Positions 1 through 9,549 of a stretch of DNA of 64,000 nucleotides are shown in pieces (position 1 is the stretch's first letter; each line of letters begins with the position of its first letter). Below the pieces are notes generated by a model, which had not been told where the DNA came from, ran no database searches, and was given only the letters and a program-made list of their open reading frames with translations. This DNA comes from Flavobacterium gelidilacus DSM 15343 (GTDB lineage: Bacteria; Bacteroidota; Bacteroidia; Flavobacteriales; Flavobacteriaceae), in assembly GCF_000422685.1 (NCBI RefSeq), contig NZ_AUGN01000001.1:372001-436000 (forward strand), in the 5' to 3' direction. The position numbers were made by a program, and so were the translations under genes.

Positions 1-237
1 GATAAACTCCTAATTTCTATTAAAGATCAAGGAATTGGCATTGAAGAAAATAAAATTGACCGAATATTTGAATTAGAATCCTTTGAATATAACCGTGACG
101 GTACAGATGGAGAACAATCCTTTGGACTTGGTTTATCATTTTGCAAGCAAGTGATTGAAGAACATAATGGAATAATTTGGGCTGAAAGTATCGTGGGAAA
201 AGGAAGTACATTTTTTATTGAAATTCCTTTAAAATAA
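1..237 (+). CDS. Sensor histidine kinase, C-terminal ATPase end (5' truncated by window)
   Basis: Reading frame open from base 1 to a TAA at 235-237 encodes the last 78 residues of a GHKL histidine kinase catalytic domain. The G1 box (DQGIGIEE) and G2 box (FGLGLSFCKQVIEEHNG) are visible, followed by the usual ending GSTFFIEIPLK. This part binds ATP and phosphorylates the kinase's own histidine; the sensor and dimerisation parts lie outside the window, so the signal and partner regulator cannot be told. No response regulator follows directly; the next gene is on the other strand. Confidence 0.9.
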   Translation, partial: DKLLISIKDQGIGIEENKIDRIFELESFEYNRDGTDGEQSFGLGLSFCKQVIEEHNGIIWAESIVGKGSTFFIEIPLK

Positions 238-242
238 AAAGA

Positions 243-584
243 TTAACCAACTCTCAATCCATTCTCAACAGGTTTATCTGAAGATAGAAGAACAACTTCT
301 TTATCATTCCCAATTGAACCTAAAAGTAGACATTCACTCATGAAGTTGCCTATTTGCTTTTTGGGAAAGTTTATTACAGCTACAATTTGTTTACCTAGTA
401 ATTCTTCTTTGTTATATTTTTGTGTGATTTGAGCAGAAGTTTTCTTCACTCCTATTATATTACCAAAATCAATATGAATTTGATAAGCTGGATTTCTAGC
501 TTTAGGAAAATCATTGATTTCAATTATAGTTCCAATTCGTATTTCGACTTTTTCGAAATCTGTCCAAGTTAAATCATTTTGCAT
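243..584 (-). CDS. CsaA-like tRNA-binding domain protein
   Basis: 113 residues, the full length of a stand-alone tRNA-binding (EMAP/Arc1p-type OB-fold) protein such as CsaA. The sequence contains the typical FEKVEIRIGTI start of the fold, GNIIGVKKTSAQIT in the middle, and GKQIVAVINFPKKQIGNFMSE with LLLGS near the end. Bacillus CsaA has export-chaperone activity and dimerises; a general tRNA-binding role is inferred from the fold. It stands alone on the minus strand, tail to tail with the histidine kinase (5 bp between stops). Confidence 0.88.
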   Translation of the reverse strand: MQNDLTWTDFEKVEIRIGTIIEINDFPKARNPAYQIHIDFGNIIGVKKTSAQITQKYNKEELLGKQIVAVINFPKKQIGNFMSECLLLGSIGNDKEVVLLSSDKPVENGLRVG

Positions 585-776
585 TTTATTCTGAACTTGT
601 TTCAGAATCTTATCAATAAAGACTCTGCATTATTAATTAATTCAAAAATAATAAATTATTGTAACCTTTTGATAAACCTTTCGTATAACTATTAAGAAAT
701 TCCAAAAAGAAAAATTCCAAATTCCAATTGTAAGTTTCTAAATTCTGATTTCTAAATTCTAAATTTTAAATTAAAA
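585..776. other. AT-rich intergenic stretch with a degenerate short repeat
   Basis: No gene between the divergent CsaA-like and thioredoxin-like genes. Bases about 708-770 repeat variants of AAATTCTGATTTCT/AAATTCTAAATT, the kind of simple degenerate repeat common between flavobacterial genes. No clear TAnnTTTG box was found here. Confidence 0.5.
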
Positions 777-1331
777 ATGTCATTAACTCCTTCAAAAATG
801 CTGCCTTTAGGAACAAAAGCTCCTGATTTTATTTTACCAGCTTCAAATTTTAATCTAAATTTTAATTTTGAAGATTGTAAAGGTGAAAAAGGAACATTAG
901 TAATTTTTATGTGCAATCACTGTCCGTTTGTACTTCATGTAATAGATGAAGTTGTAATGATAGCAAATGATTATAGAGTTCAAGGAATTGGAGTTGTAGC
1001 GATTTCAAGTAATGATATAATAAATTACCCTCAAGATTCACCTGAAAAAATGGCTGACTTTGTGCTTAAACATAAAATTGATTTTCCGTATTTATATGAT
1101 GAATCTCAAGAAGTTGCAAAAGCCTTTGATGCTGCTTGTACACCAGATTTTTACTTATTCGACAGTCAAGATAAATTAATTTATAGAGGACAACTAGATG
1201 ATTCAAGACCTGGGAATGAATTTTCAATAAGTGGCAACGATTTAAGAAATGCAATTGATAGCGTAATATATAATCGCCATTTAAACGAAATCCAAAAACC
1301 TAGTATGGGTTGTAATATTAAATGGAAATAA
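777..1331 (+). CDS. Thioredoxin-like (AhpC/TSA, redoxin) protein
   Basis: 184 residues with a thioredoxin fold of the redoxin type. The active-site motif CNHC lies at Cys46-Cys49 within the family pattern CNHCPFV; MLPLGTKAPDFILP near the N-terminus is the usual redoxin opening. No signal peptide, so likely cytoplasmic. This family is predicted to carry out thiol-disulfide exchange or peroxide reduction; the substrate is not known. An ATG at residue 8 is an alternative start. Stand-alone gene, followed by a palindromic intergenic element. Confidence 0.88.
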   Translation: MSLTPSKMLPLGTKAPDFILPASNFNLNFNFEDCKGEKGTLVIFMCNHCPFVLHVIDEVVMIANDYRVQGIGVVAISSNDIINYPQDSPEKMADFVLKHKIDFPYLYDESQEVAKAFDAACTPDFYLFDSQDKLIYRGQLDDSRPGNEFSISGNDLRNAIDSVIYNRHLNEIQKPSMGCNIKWK

Positions 1332-1333
1332 AT

Positions 1334-1464
1334 TAGTTGGCAGTGTTCAGTTTTAAGTTGGCAGAAAATTCAAAATATATTTCAAAACCATTTTTTAAAT
1401 TGAAAATCATTTTTATTTTATAAACGAAAACTACTGTACACTAAATATTGAACACTGCCAACTA
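1334..1464. repeat. Intergenic inverted repeat (TAGTTGGCAGTGTTCA arms)
   Basis: A perfect 16-bp inverted repeat: TAGTTGGCAGTGTTCA at 1334-1349 and its exact reverse complement at 1449-1464, about 100 bp apart. The core AGTTGGCAG also recurs as a direct copy at 1356-1364. The left arm starts right after the stop of the thioredoxin-like gene, and the right arm contains the stop codon (CTA, 1462-1464) of the convergent minus-strand gene. It resembles a small non-autonomous mobile repeat or its remnant. Confidence 0.75.
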
Positions 1465-1965
1465 GTTCTCTTCCATCACAACATCAATAGGACTATTACT
1501 TCTTGGTCCAAATTTTCGAGCTTGTTTTTCGTTTTCACTTGAACATAGAATATACAAATTGAAACTATTTAATTCAATTGTTTGAGATTTAAATTTTCCC
1601 GATAAATCTTCTACTTTAATATTATAATTTTCAGCAGGAAATGTGTTGGTAATAGAAAGTAAATAATTGTCTTTGGCATAAGGAAAAAACCAACGTTCTT
1701 TTGCACCTTCTTTATTAATTAAATAGTTTTTAGTAAAAAGCATAGGTTTATTTCCGTCTTTCCAACTTAGAGAGTTGTTTGTGTTTATGACTTCTTTTCC
1801 TTCTTTATCTACTACAGTAATTTTTATGTTATCTAAATTCACAGTTTTACCATTTTCATGGACATCAACTACTAAATAAGACGTAAAATCAAATCCACAA
1901 TGTTGAATCTGACTGAAAGAGATGAAAGAAAAAAGAAGAAAGACGAAAGAAAATAGATTTTTCAT
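1462..1965 (-). CDS. Secreted protein of unknown function
   Basis: 167 residues starting with a clear Sec signal peptide (MKNLFSFVFLLFSFISFSQ, cleavage probably after FSQ). The mature part is mainly predicted beta strands with a HENGKTVNLDNIKITVVDKEGKEV-like segment suggesting an Ig/CNA-B-like or carboxypeptidase-regulatory-like sandwich. I do not recognise a family. Its stop codon lies inside the right arm of the inverted repeat at 1334-1464, so its C-terminal residues may have been shaped by that element. Confidence 0.75.
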   Translation of the reverse strand: MKNLFSFVFLLFSFISFSQIQHCGFDFTSYLVVDVHENGKTVNLDNIKITVVDKEGKEVINTNNSLSWKDGNKPMLFTKNYLINKEGAKERWFFPYAKDNYLLSITNTFPAENYNIKVEDLSGKFKSQTIELNSFNLYILCSSENEKQARKFGPRSNSPIDVVMEEN

Positions 1966-2031
1966 GGATTGTATGATAATAATTGTAAAAATACAAAATC
2001 AAGAATAATACCAGTTATTTTTAAAAATAAA

Positions 2032-2065
2032 AAAAATCCCGAAAAATTACTTCTTCGGGATTTTT
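2032..2065 (-). terminator. Hairpin terminator downstream of the PPIase gene
   Basis: Stem AAAAATCCCGAA (2032-2043) pairs with TTCGGGATTTTT (2054-2065) around a 10-nt loop. On the minus strand it is followed by a T run, placing it as the terminator of the peptidylprolyl isomerase gene ending at 2155. A second small hairpin (TTCCGAA/TTCGGAA, 2093-2111) lies between it and the gene. Confidence 0.85.
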
Positions 2066-2154
2066 ATATAAATATTTCATTGTTTCAAAAGATTCCGAAA
2101 CAACTTCGGAATAAGTGATTCACTCAATTTTTATGCTAAAAATTGGTTCTCTAC

Positions 2155-3087
2155 TTATTTAACATTCATCAACTCAACATCAAAAATCAATGTTGCATCT
2201 GGTGGAATAACTCCTCCAGCACCTTGAGAACCATATCCTAAATAAGAAGGAATCACAAAACGAGCTTTGTCTCCAACTTTTAATAAAGCGATACCTTCAT
2301 CCCATCCAGAAATAACTTGTCCAACTCCCAATTGAAAGTCAATCGGACTTTTTCTTTTGTAAGATGAGTCAAAAACTTGTCCATTCTCTAAAGAACCTTC
2401 ATAATGAACTGAAACCATTTTACCTTTTTCGGCTTGTGTTCCATTTCCTTTTTGAATCATTTTATAACGTAAACCACTTTCTGTTTTATCAAAACCAGCA
2501 GCTAATTTTTCCATAGCTTCTTCAGCCATTCTTTTTTGTTCAGCAACTCTTTTTTCACGAGAACCTTCAAAAGTTCTAAACGCTTCAATCGCATTCCAAT
2601 TTTTAGCATCATCACCTTCTCTAATGATTTCTACAGATTCAATGATATCACCTTGAGCAATTTCATTAACGATATCCATTCCTTCAATAACATGTCCAAA
2701 AACAGTATGCTTATTATCTAACCAATTTGTAGGCACATGTGTAATGAAAAATTGAGAACCATTAGTTCCAACTCCACTATTAGCCATTGATAAAACACCT
2801 GGTTTATCATGACGCAATTCTGGATGAAATTCATCATCAAATTTATAACCTGGATCACCCGTTCCAATTCCTTGTGGACAACCAGCTTGAACCATAAAAT
2901 CAGGAATCACTCTGTGAAATTTGATGCCATCATAAAAAGGTTCACCCATTTTTCTAAAGTTGTTTTCTAACTGTCCTTCAGCTAAACCAACAAAGTTACC
3001 AACTGTTCCAGGAGTTTTATCATGAGTTAACTTTACAATAATACTTCCTTTAGTTGTATTAAATTTTGCGTAAATTCCGTCTTGCAT
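2155..3087 (-). CDS. Cyclophilin-FKBP fusion peptidylprolyl isomerase
   Basis: 310 residues joining two unrelated prolyl isomerase folds. Residues about 1-170 are a cyclophilin (FHRVIPDFMVQAGCPQG, GSQFFITHVPTNWLDNKHTVFG). A charged helical linker (about 171-205, rich in E, K and A) leads to an FKBP domain to residue 310 (VSVHYEGSLENGQVFDSS, GWDEGIALLKVGDKA, PSYLGYG). The two would catalyse cis-trans prolyl isomerisation and act as folding helpers. No signal peptide is visible, so a cytoplasmic site is likely. Transcribed alone, with its own terminator. Confidence 0.93.
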   Translation of the reverse strand: MQDGIYAKFNTTKGSIIVKLTHDKTPGTVGNFVGLAEGQLENNFRKMGEPFYDGIKFHRVIPDFMVQAGCPQGIGTGDPGYKFDDEFHPELRHDKPGVLSMANSGVGTNGSQFFITHVPTNWLDNKHTVFGHVIEGMDIVNEIAQGDIIESVEIIREGDDAKNWNAIEAFRTFEGSREKRVAEQKRMAEEAMEKLAAGFDKTESGLRYKMIQKGNGTQAEKGKMVSVHYEGSLENGQVFDSSYKRKSPIDFQLGVGQVISGWDEGIALLKVGDKARFVIPSYLGYGSQGAGGVIPPDATLIFDVELMNVK

Positions 3088-3260
3088 TTTTTTGAATTTA
3101 AATTATTGCACAAAATTAGTCATTTTATTAGACATAAAAAACTTCTAAATCAGAACAAATTCTTAAAGTTGAATCCGTAATTTATAATTAATTTAAGGTT
3201 TTAATTCCTTTAAAGAACTATTTAATTTTTAATTTTACTGTAAATAAAAATTAGACTAAA

Positions 3261-3980
3261 ATGGAAAATTTAAAAGGTAAAAAAGCAATTATCACAGGAG
3301 GTAGCAGAGGACTTGGAAAAGCTACTGCCCTAGCCTTTGCAAAAGAAGGAATAGATGTTGCCATTACTGGAAGAAACGAAAAAAGTTTGCAAGAAACGGT
3401 TTCAGAATTAAAGGCTTTAGGTGTAAATGCCACTTATGCTGCTTTTGACATAGGCATTTATGAAGAGGTTCAAAAAGGAATAAAACAAATAATTAGTGAT
3501 TTTGGAAGTGTAGACATTTTAGTAAATAATGCTGGAGTTGCTGCTTTTGGGTCTTTAAATGATATGAAAGTGGATCAATGGTCAGAAATCATTCAAACCA
3601 ATGTAATGGGAATGTATTTTGTTACAAAAGAAGTCCTTCCTTATTTAATTGATAAAAATGAAGGTGACATTTTTAATGTTTCTTCAACTGCTGGTTTGAC
3701 TGGAAATGCTAATACTTCTGCCTATTCAGCCTCAAAATTTGCTGTAATTGGAATGTCAGAATCATTGATGAAAGAAGTGCGTAAAAACAACATTAGAGTT
3801 TGCACTTTAACTCCAAGTACAATCGCTTCTGATATGTCAATTGAATTAGGAATCGCCAATAAAAACTCAGAAGATTCAGTCTTACAACCAGATGATTTTG
3901 CTGAATTAATTGTTGCTGGATTAAAATTACCAAGAAGAGCTATGTTAAAAGGAGCTTCACTTTGGTCAACAAATCCATAA
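3261..3980 (+). CDS. Short-chain dehydrogenase/reductase (FabG-like)
   Basis: 239 residues, a classical SDR. The NAD(P)-binding glycine motif TGGSRGLG (Gly13, Gly17, Gly19), NNAG at 89-92, Asn114, Ser142, and the catalytic YSASK (Tyr155, Lys159) are all present. It should reduce or oxidise a carbonyl/alcohol with NAD(P)H; ketoacyl-ACP reductase (FabG) is the usual automatic name but the substrate cannot be read from sequence. Followed 73 bp later by a methyltransferase on the same strand; no functional link is evident. Confidence 0.92.
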   Translation: MENLKGKKAIITGGSRGLGKATALAFAKEGIDVAITGRNEKSLQETVSELKALGVNATYAAFDIGIYEEVQKGIKQIISDFGSVDILVNNAGVAAFGSLNDMKVDQWSEIIQTNVMGMYFVTKEVLPYLIDKNEGDIFNVSSTAGLTGNANTSAYSASKFAVIGMSESLMKEVRKNNIRVCTLTPSTIASDMSIELGIANKNSEDSVLQPDDFAELIVAGLKLPRRAMLKGASLWSTNP

Positions 3981-4053
3981 GCTTTAAAAAACATATTAAT
4001 TTGGAAGCGTTATTTATTTGAAGTAAATTGTTACAAATTAAAACACAAGCTAT

Positions 4054-4851
4054 ATGAGTACCGATAATTATAAAGATGTTAACAAACAAACATGGAATAA
4101 TAATGTCGATATTCATGTAGCTTCTGATTTTTATAACGTTTCCGATTTCTTAAAAGGTAAAAACTCAGTTCCTCAAATTGATTTAGACCTTTTAGGTGAT
4201 ATAAAAGACAAAACCATTTTACATTTGCAATGTCATTTTGGACAAGATACACTTTCCTTAGCTCGAATTGGTGCGAAATGCACAGGAGTCGATTTATCAG
4301 ATAAAGCTATTGAAAAAGCGCAAGAATTAAATGAAGAACTAGATTTAGATGCCAAATTTATTTGCTCAGATGTGTACGATTCACCAAATCACTCAAATGA
4401 AAAATTTGATATTGTTTACACCAGTTATGGAACGATTGGTTGGTTGCCCGATTTGAATAAATGGGCAAAAGTCATTGCACATTTTTTAAAACCAAACGGG
4501 AAGTTAGTTTTTGTGGAATTTCACCCAGTAGTTTGGATGTTTGATGATGATTTTACCAAAATTAAATACCATTATCAAAACGAAAAACCAATTATAGAAG
4601 AATACTCAGGAACATATGCAGACCAAAATGCAGACATAAAAACGGATTATATTGGCTGGAATCATTCTCTTTCTGAAGTTTTTCAGGCTTTAATGAATAA
4701 TGGTTTACAAATTGAACACTTTGAAGAATATGATTATTCTAATTATAATTGTTTCAATGAAACCATTGAATTCGAATCCAATAAATTTAGAATAAAGCAT
4801 TTGGAAAATAAAATTCCAATGATGTTTAGTTTGATTGGAAGGAAAATTTAA
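4054..4851 (+). CDS. Class I SAM-dependent methyltransferase
   Basis: 265 residues with the Rossmann methyltransferase fold: motif [13 protein letters not shown] (about residues 55-66), the acidic ribose-binding residue in GVDLS (Asp80), and FDIVYTSYG after the next strands. The family contains methylases of small molecules; target unknown. The start ATG at 4054 is well placed. The downstream trmD has its own promoter box, so this gene probably is not part of a trmD operon. Confidence 0.88.
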   Translation: MSTDNYKDVNKQTWNNNVDIHVASDFYNVSDFLKGKNSVPQIDLDLLGDIKDKTILHLQCHFGQDTLSLARIGAKCTGVDLSDKAIEKAQELNEELDLDAKFICSDVYDSPNHSNEKFDIVYTSYGTIGWLPDLNKWAKVIAHFLKPNGKLVFVEFHPVVWMFDDDFTKIKYHYQNEKPIIEEYSGTYADQNADIKTDYIGWNHSLSEVFQALMNNGLQIEHFEEYDYSNYNCFNETIEFESNKFRIKHLENKIPMMFSLIGRKI

Positions 4852-4911
4852 AAGATTTTCGGATTTTCAGATTTTAGATATTCAGACAAACCTGAAACTA
4901 AAAAAACTTGC

Positions 4912-4919
4912 TAACTTTG
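4912..4919 (+). promoter_or_regulatory. Putative -7 box of trmD
   Basis: TAACTTTG matches the Bacteroidota sigma-ABfr -7 consensus TAnnTTTG. It lies 29 bp before the preferred trmD ATG at 4949. No convincing -33 TTG at normal spacing is seen. Confidence 0.5.
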
Positions 4920-4948
4920 CAAATTCAAAAACTTTCAAACAAAAAAAA

Positions 4949-5626
4949 ATGAGAATTGACATCATAACCGTTTTACCTGATTTACTTAGAAGTCCGTTTG
5001 AAGGTTCTATTATGAAAAGAGCTATCGAAAAAGAACTGGTAGAAGTACATTTTCACAATTTAAGAGATTACACAACCAACAGACAAAAAAGTGTTGATGA
5101 CTATCAATATGGTGGCGGTGCTGGAATGGTAATGAATATTCAACCTATTGATGATTGCATTTTAGATTTAAAATCACAAAGAGCATACGATGAGATCATA
5201 TACATGACACCTGATGGTTCAACTTTGAATCAGAAAATGGCAAATTCTATGTCAATGTATGAAAACATAATAATTTTATGTGGTCATTATAAAGGAGTAG
5301 ATCAACGTGTTCGTGATTTGCATATTACTAAAGAAATTTCAATTGGAGATTATGTTCTTTCTGGTGGTGAAATTGGAGCAATCGTTTTTTGTGATGCCAT
5401 TATTCGCTTAATTCCAGGAGTTTTGTCGGATGAAACTTCAGCATTGACTGATAGTTTTCAAGATAATTTACTGTCACCTCCTATTTATACTAGACCTGCT
5501 GAATATAAAGGAATGAAAGTTCCAGATATTTTATTAAGCGGAAACTTTCCCAAAATAGAACAATGGAGAGAGGACAAAGCACTAGAACATACCAAAAATA
5601 GACGACCAGATTTGTTGGAAGAATAG
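4949..5626 (+). CDS. trmD: tRNA (guanine-N1)-methyltransferase TrmD
   Basis: 225 residues from the ATG at 4949. TrmD methylates G37 next to the anticodon and prevents +1 frameshifting. The SPOUT trefoil-knot signatures are clear: [26 protein letters not shown], and GGGAGMVM near residues 55-62, plus the C-terminal [12 protein letters not shown] and RRPDLL. The frame is open further upstream (to 4835), but that extension overlaps the previous gene, spans the -7 box and has no family similarity, so it is rejected. rplS follows after 186 bp; the classical rimM and rpsP are not adjacent. Confidence 0.96.
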   Translation: MRIDIITVLPDLLRSPFEGSIMKRAIEKELVEVHFHNLRDYTTNRQKSVDDYQYGGGAGMVMNIQPIDDCILDLKSQRAYDEIIYMTPDGSTLNQKMANSMSMYENIIILCGHYKGVDQRVRDLHITKEISIGDYVLSGGEIGAIVFCDAIIRLIPGVLSDETSALTDSFQDNLLSPPIYTRPAEYKGMKVPDILLSGNFPKIEQWREDKALEHTKNRRPDLLEE

Positions 5627-5632
5627 ATTACT

Positions 5633-5682
5633 CGATTGTTAGATTATTAGATTTTTCGAACCATCGAATAATCAAACTATCG
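5633..5682. repeat. Imperfect palindrome between trmD and rplS
   Basis: CGATTGTTAGATTATT (5633-5648) is mirrored by AATAATCAAACTATCG (5667-5682) with two mismatches. It lies right after the trmD stop and could form a stem without a T run. It may be a degenerate intergenic repeat or a weak terminator. Confidence 0.5.
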
Positions 5683-5733
5683 AATAATTGTAAAAAACTC
5701 ATAATTTATATTTCATAATTCATAATTATTTTC

Positions 5734-5741
5734 TACTTTTG
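5734..5741 (+). promoter_or_regulatory. Putative -7 box of rplS
   Basis: TACTTTTG fits TAnnTTTG exactly. Transcription would start near 5747, giving a leader of roughly 65 nt before the rplS ATG at 5813. Confidence 0.6.
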
Positions 5742-5812
5742 CACCCATATTTGACCAACCTCTGACGATACTCGTGTATGTTGCTTAGATTCAACAAGTT
5801 ATTTATATTATT
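5742..5812 (+). ncRNA. Candidate rplS leader RNA
   Basis: The 5' untranslated leader of rplS is far less AT-rich than the surrounding spacer and can form short hairpins: CGATACTCG (5767-5775) and GTTG...CAAC (about 5780-5795). From memory, an autoregulatory bL19 leader class has been described in Flavobacteria; I could not compare this sequence with that model. Function as a ribosomal-protein leader is therefore inference. Confidence 0.45.
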
Positions 5813-6169
5813 ATGTCAAATTTAGTTGATTTCGTTAATAGCGAATTTGTTACAAAAAAAGATTTCCCTGATTTTAGTGCTGGAGATACAATCACAGTTT
5901 ACTATGAAATTAAAGAGGGTGAAAAAACTAGAACTCAGTTCTTCAAAGGAGTTGTAATCCAAAGAAGAGGTTCTGGAGCTACTGAAACTTTTACAATTCG
6001 TAAAATGTCAGGTTCTGTAGGTGTTGAGCGTATCTTCCCTATTAACTTGCCAGCTTTACAAAAAGTTGAAGTTAACCAAAGAGGTAAAGTTCGTAGAGCA
6101 AGAATTTTCTACTTTAGAGAACTTACTGGTAAAAAAGCAAAAATTAAAGAAAGAAGATACAAAAACTAG
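5813..6169 (+). CDS. rplS: 50S ribosomal protein L19
   Basis: 118 residues, normal length for bL19. It sits at the 30S-50S interface. Recognised by FSAGDTITVYYEIKEGEKTR, QFFKGVVIQRRGSGATETFTIRK, GVGVERIFP-like (SVGVERIFPIN) and the basic end AKIKERRYKN. Own promoter box (5734-5741), a probable regulatory leader, and a terminator directly downstream (6189-6220) make it a single-gene transcript, separated from trmD. Confidence 0.98.
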   Translation: MSNLVDFVNSEFVTKKDFPDFSAGDTITVYYEIKEGEKTRTQFFKGVVIQRRGSGATETFTIRKMSGSVGVERIFPINLPALQKVEVNQRGKVRRARIFYFRELTGKKAKIKERRYKN

Positions 6170-6188
6170 TATCCAAAATTCTCATAAT

Positions 6189-6220
6189 AAAGTCTCAATT
6201 TCGATTGGGACTTTTTTTTT
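6189..6220 (+). terminator. rplS intrinsic terminator
   Basis: AAAGTCTCAAT (6189-6199), UUCG tetraloop (6200-6203), ATTGGGACTTT (6204-6214) with one G-U pair, then a run of T to 6220. Confidence 0.92.
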
Positions 6221-6333
6221 GTCAAAATTTTATTTGCTTAATTATTAAATTCATAATTTAAATTGTTTTAATTTCGAATTTAGCAATTCAAACGATTTCG
6301 CTATAATCCTTCCTATAATAGCTTCAAATTTCT

Positions 6334-6341
6334 TATATTTG
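6334..6341 (+). promoter_or_regulatory. Putative -7 box of icd
   Basis: TATATTTG fits TAnnTTTG and lies 75 bp before the icd start codon at 6417. Confidence 0.55.
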
Positions 6342-6380
6342 CGTGGCTCAAAAATAATTGATTCTTTCAAATTATATTGA

Positions 6381-8639
<2,259 letters not shown>

Positions 8640-8661
8640 TTCATATTCCATATAAAAACAA

Positions 8662-8691
8662 AAAAACGTCCTAAGAAATTAGGACGTTTTT
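8662..8691. terminator. Bidirectional terminator between icd and a secreted protein gene
   Basis: Perfect 13-bp stem AAAAACGTCCTAA (8662-8674), loop GAAA, TTAGGACGTTTTT (8679-8691). A/T runs on both sides allow it to end both the plus-strand icd and the minus-strand gene stopping at 8714. Confidence 0.93.
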
Positions 8692-8713
8692 CGTTTTATG
8701 TTTTGTTTGTTCT

Positions 8714-9433
8714 TTATTCTTCCTTTTTATCTTCTTTCAAAGCATCATCTTCTTTTGCTTTGTCATCTGTTTTATTCATAATAATTAAACTGGCTTTAAC
8801 TCCTGTGTTTAAATTCCATTCGCTAGCCGTTATTTGTTTTCCAAATTCATCAAACACTACAAATGCAGCTGTATTTGGTCCAGAAGTTCCTTGATTTAAA
8901 GCTACAAAGTCAATATGATTACTACCTTTTTCTAAACTAATAAAAAAGGTTTTATAGCCAGCTTCTAATAAAACACTCTGAACAGCAACTTTATCATTCA
9001 CTAAAATTGAAACTACGTCTCCATCAGGTTCTTGATGATCGCGACACATTATTTTTAATAAATTTGTCTCTACAGTAAATTCACCTAAATATTGTGTTTT
9101 TTGATTTCCAGTAGAGGCTTCTTTTAATCTGTCATTTAAAGCGCTTTTTCTATCTTCATCAAAATCATAACCTTCATCTTTTTGAACCATAATAGGTTGC
9201 ACTTTCTCCTCTTTTTTGAAAGTAAATTTCTTTAAATAAACATCATCTTTTTTGGTTAAAATACTTTTATAACCAATTGTTGCTTTAGGTTCTTCAACTT
9301 TAGGTTTATCGATACTAGTTGGAATCTTATAGTTTTCTAACTTTAATTCACCCGATTTTTTAGGAACTTCTCTTTGTCCTATCATGGTGAATGAAATAAA
9401 AAATAGAAAAACTATTGAAAGTAAAGTCCGCAT
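8714..9433 (-). CDS. Secreted protein of unknown function
   Basis: 239 residues from the ATG at 9431-9433. This start gives a clean signal peptide (MRTLLSIVFLFFISFTMIGQ); the frame is open 14 codons further upstream, but that extension places charged residues ahead of the signal and is rejected. The middle is lysine- and glutamate-rich; residues about 125-220 (YLGEFTVETNLLKIMCRDHQ, DGDVVSILVNDKVAVQSVLL, GSNHIDFVALNQGTSGPNTA) look like a compact beta domain. The tail is highly acidic/basic (DDKAKEDDALKEDKKEE). Resembles conserved flavobacterial exported proteins without known function. Divergent from the TonB receptor. Confidence 0.8.
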   Translation of the reverse strand: MRTLLSIVFLFFISFTMIGQREVPKKSGELKLENYKIPTSIDKPKVEEPKATIGYKSILTKKDDVYLKKFTFKKEEKVQPIMVQKDEGYDFDEDRKSALNDRLKEASTGNQKTQYLGEFTVETNLLKIMCRDHQEPDGDVVSILVNDKVAVQSVLLEAGYKTFFISLEKGSNHIDFVALNQGTSGPNTAAFVVFDEFGKQITASEWNLNTGVKASLIIMNKTDDKAKEDDALKEDKKEE

Positions 9434-9549
9434 TATTGCTTTTTGTTTATGTAAATTTAAAAAATATTTCTGCAATTAACCACAAATTAACATTTGATAA
9501 AGAAAAGTTTAGAATAATATTATCAAATTTGTAACTCAAAATTTATGCC

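Noticed and set aside
4835..4948. Long N-terminal extension of trmD
   Set aside because: It overlaps the previous gene, runs over the TAACTTTG box, and shows no TrmD similarity; the ATG at 4949 gives the normal start [13 protein letters not shown].
6021..6248. 75-codon plus-strand frame inside and after rplS
   Set aside because: Shadow in another frame of rplS running into its terminator; composition is not protein-like.
9476..9549. Thiamine riboswitch ahead of the receptor/kinase run
   Set aside because: The 74-bp spacer is AT-rich and too short, with no THI-box conserved segments.
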